Shown here in pieces: positions 6,145 to 8,773 of a DNA stretch of 8,773 nucleotides (positions are counted from its first letter, which is position 1; each line of letters opens with the position of its first letter). The notes below the pieces were generated by a model, which did not search any database, was not told the origin of the DNA, and was given only the letters and a program-made list of their open reading frames with translations. The stretch comes from Pseudanabaena sp. CAN_BIN31 (lineage in GTDB: Bacteria > Cyanobacteriota > Cyanobacteriia > Pseudanabaenales > Pseudanabaenaceae): assembly GCA_026785865.1 (NCBI GenBank), contig JAJAZG010000188.1:1-8773 (forward strand), read 5' to 3'. The position numbers were made by a program, and so were the translations under genes.

Positions 6145-6494
6145 TCTAAAGCTCCTTTTCTCCAAGCGTAGACTAGACCTAATACGAGAATGCTAATAAA
6201 AATTAATGCTTCGACAAAGGCTAGTAGTCCTAGTTTACTAAATGCGACGGCCCAAGGGTACAAAAATACCGTTTCTACGTCAAAAATAACGAAGGCAAGC
6301 GCGAACATATAATAACGAATATTAAACTGTATCCAAGCTCCGCCAATGGGTTCGCAGCCAGACTCGTAGGTAGTACGACCTGCGGCTCCTGACTGTTTTG
6401 GGCTTAATAGTGCTGATAGTCCTAGCCCTGCTAGGGGAACTAGGAGACAAACAATGGTGAATACCAGTAAGTATTCGTATCCGCTTAAAACCAA
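6135..6494 (-). CDS. ndhC: NAD(P)H-quinone oxidoreductase subunit 3 (subunit C)
   Basis: A small membrane subunit of NDH-1 (NuoA family) next to the quinone site. It has 119 residues with three hydrophobic spans (about 8-30, 62-84 and 88-111). The conserved loop has TTYESGCEPIGGAWIQFNIRYY, split here as TTYESG, C47, EPIGGAW and FNIRYY, followed by VIFDVETVFLYPWA and the C-terminal AWRKGALEWS. C47 matches the loop cysteine of bacterial NuoA. An in-frame TAA (6501-6503) lies three codons upstream of TTG 6494, so only TTG (6494) or ATT (6497) can start the protein. GAGG at 6504-6507 serves either. It is the first gene of the ndhC-K-J operon, with a TATAAT box upstream at 6616-6621. Confidence 0.95.
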   Translation of the reverse strand: MVLSGYEYLLVFTIVCLLVPLAGLGLSALLSPKQSGAAGRTTYESGCEPIGGAWIQFNIRYYMFALAFVIFDVETVFLYPWAVAFSKLGLLAFVEALIFISILVLGLVYAWRKGALEWS

Positions 6495-6547
6495 AATGTT
6501 TTACCTCTTCAAGCTAGCTTGACTAAATTCTAATTTGTGGTTTACAC

Positions 6548-6569
6548 GCAAGGGGCTTAAGCCCCTTGC
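6548..6569. repeat. 22-bp perfect palindrome in the ndhC leader
   Basis: GCAAGGGGCTT followed by AAGCCCCTTGC has no loop. It lies about 54 bases upstream of the ndhC start. If transcription starts near the TATAAT at 6616-6621 it would be in the 5' untranslated RNA. Palindromes with this GGGGCTTAAGCCCC core are, as I recall, common dispersed repeats in cyanobacterial spacers, so its presence here may be incidental. Confidence 0.65.
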
Positions 6570-6615
6570 TCTACAAGAATTTTCTTGCTCACACAAACTA
6601 GGACATGCTGATTAC

Positions 6616-6643
6616 ATTATATCGGTGCTGTGGTAGATGAAAA
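6616..6643 (-). promoter_or_regulatory. Candidate promoter of ndhC-K-J
   Basis: On the minus strand TATAAT (6621 to 6616) is a perfect -10 box. A TTTTCA hexamer (6643 to 6638) lies 16 bases upstream and matches four of six -35 positions. The predicted leader is about 115 bases and includes the palindrome at 6548-6569. Confidence 0.45.
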
Positions 6644-6681
6644 TTTGTTACAGACTAGAAATTTGTCTATGGATTGGCTTA

Positions 6682-6687
6682 TATAAT
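6682..6687 (+). promoter_or_regulatory. Candidate -10 box of the heme oxygenase gene
   Basis: A perfect TATAAT on the plus strand lies 60 bp from the divergent ndhC -10 box. No good -35 hexamer is seen at 16-18 bases. The implied leader would be about 210 bases and include the hairpin at 6831-6865. A second, weaker option nearer the gene is TTGACT at 6742-6747, whose -10 box is poor. Confidence 0.3.
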
Positions 6688-6830
6688 TAAAACTCATGTT
6701 AAATGATATCGATTTGAAGCTTCAGCAACGATCGCACCTGTTTGACTTGTCTGCAATTATCTTGATCAATTTATCCCAGCGTATATTTTTATAACTGCCT
6801 TTATTGCTGTTTTTATTACCAATTTAAAAT

Positions 6831-6865
6831 TCATGCTAAGCGGCACGATGCGCCGCCTAGCATGA
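6831..6865. repeat. Stem-loop upstream of heme oxygenase
   Basis: TCATGCTA (6831-6838) pairs with TAGCATGA (6858-6865). After one A-C mismatch, GCGGC (6840-6844) pairs with GCCGC (6852-6856) around a 7-base loop. It ends 31 bases before the ribosome site. No T-run follows, so it is not a terminator. It is probably a dispersed palindrome, or possibly a leader structure. Confidence 0.55.
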
Positions 6866-6905
6866 CTGACCGCAACATTTTTAATTAAAAAATTTAGGAG
6901 AATCC

Positions 6906-7643
6906 ATGAGTCAAGGTCTAGCAACACTTTTGCGTGTAGGTACACAAAAATCTCACTCGGCAGCCGAAAGTACGGATTTTATTAAATGCTTTTTAAAGGG
7001 CGTGGTTGACAAAACATCCTATAGCCGACTGGTTGGCAACCTTTATTTTGTTTATAAGGCGATCGAGGCTGAGTTTGAAATTCACAAAAACGATCCAGTT
7101 CTCGGCAAGCTCTATTACCGCGAACTATGGCGCGAAAAGAGTCTCGAACTCGATATGTTGTTTTACTTCGGCACTAATTGGCGCGAAGAGTTTAAGCCAA
7201 CTCCCGCTTGTGAGAAGTATCTGGCGCGTATTCGAGAAATTTCGGCTAACGATCCTGTATTGCTAGTTGCTCATGCTTATACTCGCTACATGGGCGACTT
7301 GTCAGGCGGTCAAATCTTGAAGAAAATCGCAAAGGAAGCGATGGGTTTGCAAGATGGCGATGGTACTGCTTTCTATGAATTCGATGATATTCGCAATGCT
7401 GGCGAATTCAAAAAGCAATAGCGTGAAGCTCTAGATACTTTGCCTGTCGATGCTGCTACAGCCGAGCGGATTGTCGATGAAGCGAATGCTTCGTTCCATA
7501 TGAATATGGCGATGTTCCGTGAGCTAGAAGGTAATTGGTTTGTGGCGCTGACTAAGTTTGGTTGGAATTCTTTACTCACCAAGATCAAGGGTGAACCTAA
7601 AGAAAATGTTTCGGCTCATCCTGAAACTAAAGCTGCTAGCTAA
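6906..7643 (+). pseudogene. ho1: Heme oxygenase (biliverdin-producing), full-length frame broken by one in-frame TAG
   Basis: Heme oxygenase opens heme to biliverdin, CO and iron, using ferredoxin in cyanobacteria; biliverdin feeds phycobilin synthesis. ATG 6906 has AGGAG five bases upstream. Proximal His17 (TQKSH) and the distal helix YMGDLSGGQ (G130, D131, G134, G135) are present. Codon 172 is TAG (7419-7421). After it the same frame continues with REALDTLPVD, TAERIVDEAN and MFRELEGNW to a TAA at 7641-7643. That makes 245 codons, the normal family length (about 240). The stop replaces the family's conserved Tyr in the FK-x-x-YR motif, just before the Arg that binds a heme propionate. Residues 1-171 alone would lack the last helices and are unlikely to be fully active. 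Alternatives are a sequencing error (TAC or TAT read as TAG), a recent nonsense mutation, or readthrough. Confidence 0.9.
7419..7421 (+). other. In-frame amber codon inside heme oxygenase
   Basis: The context is AAG CAA TAG CGT GAA. One base change (G to C or T at 7421) restores Tyr, the residue seen in Synechocystis-type and animal heme oxygenases at this point. No other stop or frameshift interrupts the gene. Confidence 0.9.
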
Positions 7644-7652
7644 TTAATTGAG

Positions 7653-7700
7653 CGCAATAAAAAAGCGATCGCATTGTAATGCGATCGCTTTTTTATTGCG
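7653..7700. terminator. Terminator after heme oxygenase, built on two HIP1 octamers
   Basis: Arms 7653-7675 and 7678-7700 are perfectly complementary with a 2-base centre. The stem contains GCGATCGC twice (7665-7672 and 7681-7688), flanked by A6 on the left and T6 on the right. It starts 9 bases after the heme oxygenase stop and can act on the plus strand, or on both. Confidence 0.88.
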
Positions 7701-7743
7701 GTAAAATTAAGGATGAGTAGACCATGCATCAGTATTTAGACCT

Positions 7744-8634
7744 ATGATCTTCATTAACCCGAAAATAGACTTTGCATTCAAAAAGATTTTTGGTTCCGAA
7801 GATAGCAAAGATATCTTGATTAGCTTTTTAAATTCATTGATCTATGAAGAAAAAAATATTATTCAAGACTTAGAAATTCTTAATCCTTATCTAGCCCCAA
7901 AAATTCGCGGTGTTAAGGATACTTACCTCGATATTAAAGCAAAAATAAAAGATGCGGAAAAAGGGGAATATCGTACCGTAATTATCGAAATGCAAGTCCT
8001 AAATATAGAAGGTTTTGAGAAGCGGATTTTGTATAACGCGGCGAAATCCTACTCAACACAGCTAACTTCTGGACAAAGCTATAACCTGCTTAATCCTGTG
8101 ATTACCCTAACAATTACTGATTTCGTCATGTTCTCTGAACTACATAATGTCAGTTCAAGATTTGTTTTAAAAGAAAAAGACTTTTTGATCGATTATCCAA
8201 TCTATGACATCGAACTCATATTTGTGGAACTGCCGAAATTTAAAAAGCAGTTATCAGAATTAGAGACCATAGTTGATAAATGGCTATACTTCTTGGTCAA
8301 TGCTAGAAGCCTCACCGATGTCCCCGCAGTGATGGATAACATTCCTGAGATTAAGAAAGCATTTTATATAGCAAATCAAGCTAATTTAAATCTTGATGAA
8401 TTAGAAGATCAAGAAAAGAGTGAAATTTTCATTCAAGATCAACGTGGTGCGATTACAAAAGCTTTAAGACAAGGGCGTGAAGAAGGGCGTGAAGAAGGAC
8501 TCGAACAGGGAGCGAAACAAAAAATGATCGATATTGCGCGAAAAATGTTGGATTTGATGGACGATCGCCAAATTTGTGAAGTTACTGGTTTATCGCTAGC
8601 TGAGTTGGAAATTGTAAAAATGTCCAACCTTTAG
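7744..8634 (+). CDS. Rpn-family PD-(D/E)XK nuclease (recombination-promoting nuclease / putative transposase)
   Basis: 296 residues. The N-terminus INPKIDFAFKKIFGSED is the hallmark of the PD-(D/E)XK nuclease-family transposases (Rpn/YhgA-like). Nuclease residues are visible as D63 in YLDIKAKI and E82-x-Q84 in IIEMQV. In this family these cut DNA, and the proteins promote RecA-independent recombination or act in defence. The tail (about 240-258) contains the charged GREEGREEGLEQG repeats, and the C-terminus has a helix-turn-like segment ICEVTGLSLAELEIV, both typical of the family. Nothing is truncated. No ribosome site precedes ATG 7744. Instead a 7-codon frame (7724-7747) with AAGGA upstream overlaps the start as ATGA, which suggests coupling. 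No inverted terminal repeats or target duplication are seen, so it looks like a resident gene. Confidence 0.9.
   Translation: MIFINPKIDFAFKKIFGSEDSKDILISFLNSLIYEEKNIIQDLEILNPYLAPKIRGVKDTYLDIKAKIKDAEKGEYRTVIIEMQVLNIEGFEKRILYNAAKSYSTQLTSGQSYNLLNPVITLTITDFVMFSELHNVSSRFVLKEKDFLIDYPIYDIELIFVELPKFKKQLSELETIVDKWLYFLVNARSLTDVPAVMDNIPEIKKAFYIANQANLNLDELEDQEKSEIFIQDQRGAITKALRQGREEGREEGLEQGAKQKMIDIARKMLDLMDDRQICEVTGLSLAELEIVKMSNL
8473..8496 (+). repeat. 12-bp tandem repeat in the Rpn nuclease tail
   Basis: GGGCGTGAAGAA occurs twice in a row (8473-8484 and 8485-8496) and encodes GREE twice. The repeat keeps the frame. Variable numbers of such units are characteristic of this family's hinge region. Confidence 0.8.
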
Positions 8635-8721
8635 GGCACACATAGTTTAAAATTTGGTGCTTTGAGAAAAAGCCAAGCAGGAAAGCATAGAATTTAGAAG
8701 CAAGAAACTGAGGATTAAGCG

Positions 8722-8773
8722 ATGTCTAAGCCAAGTGGAAACCAAAAACGAACAGCAATCATATACTTCGGCG
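8722..8773 (+). CDS. Start of an unidentified protein (continues past right edge)
   Basis: ATG at 8722 follows GAGG (8710-8713) with 8 bases between. Seventeen codons are visible, reading MSKPSGNQKRTAIIYFG. The basic start followed by a short hydrophobic strand, IIYFG, suits a cytosolic alpha/beta protein, but this is too little to identify it. The strong ribosome site is the main evidence that the start is real. Confidence 0.6.
   Translation, partial: MSKPSGNQKRTAIIYFG

Larger units (their letters stand above)
6495..6905. other. Divergent spacer between ndhC and heme oxygenase
   Basis: This 411-bp stretch has no convincing gene. It holds, from left to right, the ndhC ribosome site, a 22-bp palindrome, two divergent TATAAT boxes, a stem-loop, and the AGGAG site (6896-6900) of heme oxygenase. 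A 32-codon frame at 6696-6794 was considered and left out. Confidence 0.6.

Noticed and set aside
6145..6165. Longer ndhK starting at TTG 6165
   Set aside because: The ribosome site AAGGAG would lie inside the coding sequence, and ATG 6144 is ideally spaced from it.
6696..6794. 32-codon frame beginning MLNDIDLKLQQ just after a TATAAT box
   Set aside because: No ribosome site, no recognisable features, and low-complexity AT-rich context. Leaderless expression cannot be shown from sequence.
7440..7643. Separate small protein starting at TTG 7440
   Set aside because: It is the C-terminal part of heme oxygenase in the same frame after the internal TAG. It has no ribosome site and lacks the catalytic half.
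7744..8634. Rpn gene as part of an insertion sequence
   Set aside because: No terminal inverted repeats or target-site duplication flank it. The family is usually chromosomal and multi-copy without such ends.

Overview
The window is a piece of a cyanobacterial chromosome. Three things point there. The octamer GCGATCGC (HIP1) occurs at least 12 times in 8.8 kb, where about 0.1 would be expected by chance. There is an ndhC-ndhK-ndhJ cluster of the plastoquinone-reducing NDH-1 type. There are also a RibBA with a long C-terminal extension and a biliverdin-forming heme oxygenase. A Pseudanabaena-like filamentous lineage is a guess from gene content and AT-rich spacers; it is not proven. No mobile element, CRISPR array or phage module is visible.

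Layout. 1-407 (-) is the N-terminus of an exported S-layer-homology (SLH) protein that runs off the left edge. 408-861 is a gene-free spacer with several dyads and one perfect 24-bp-stem hairpin. 862-2577 (+) is ribBA. A 43-codon gene for a single-span membrane protein, 2528-2659 (-), lies antisense across the last 50 bases of ribBA. After a second long hairpin come a possible tiny ORF (2860-2967) and, apparently translationally coupled to it, an unrecognised membrane-anchored protein (2977-4014) with a BamE/BLIP-like outer domain. A terminator follows, then an exported TPR protein (4107-4841). That gene converges on ndhJ-ndhK-ndhC (4875-6494, -) across a shared bidirectional terminator. A 411-bp divergent spacer leads to heme oxygenase (6906-7643, +). 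Then come a terminator, a PD-(D/E)XK Rpn-type nuclease (7744-8634, +), and the first 17 codons of a gene leaving the right edge.

How the parts relate. The ndh genes encode three adjacent peripheral or peripheral-proximal subunits of NDH-1 and overlap as a tight operon. RibBA supplies the flavin pathway, and heme oxygenase starts bilin synthesis. These are housekeeping functions rather than one pathway. The rest (SLH, TPR, unknown membrane protein, Rpn nuclease) is accessory.

The most striking observation is that the heme oxygenase frame is intact from start to natural stop except for one TAG at codon 172. That codon sits exactly where the family has the conserved Tyr before the heme-propionate-binding Arg. 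Other points are the antisense NdhP-like small gene, the unusual number of TTG starts (ribBA, TPR gene, ndhC, ndhJ), and the coupled small ORF plus unknown membrane protein. I did not find a convincing new multi-gene defence or biosynthetic system.
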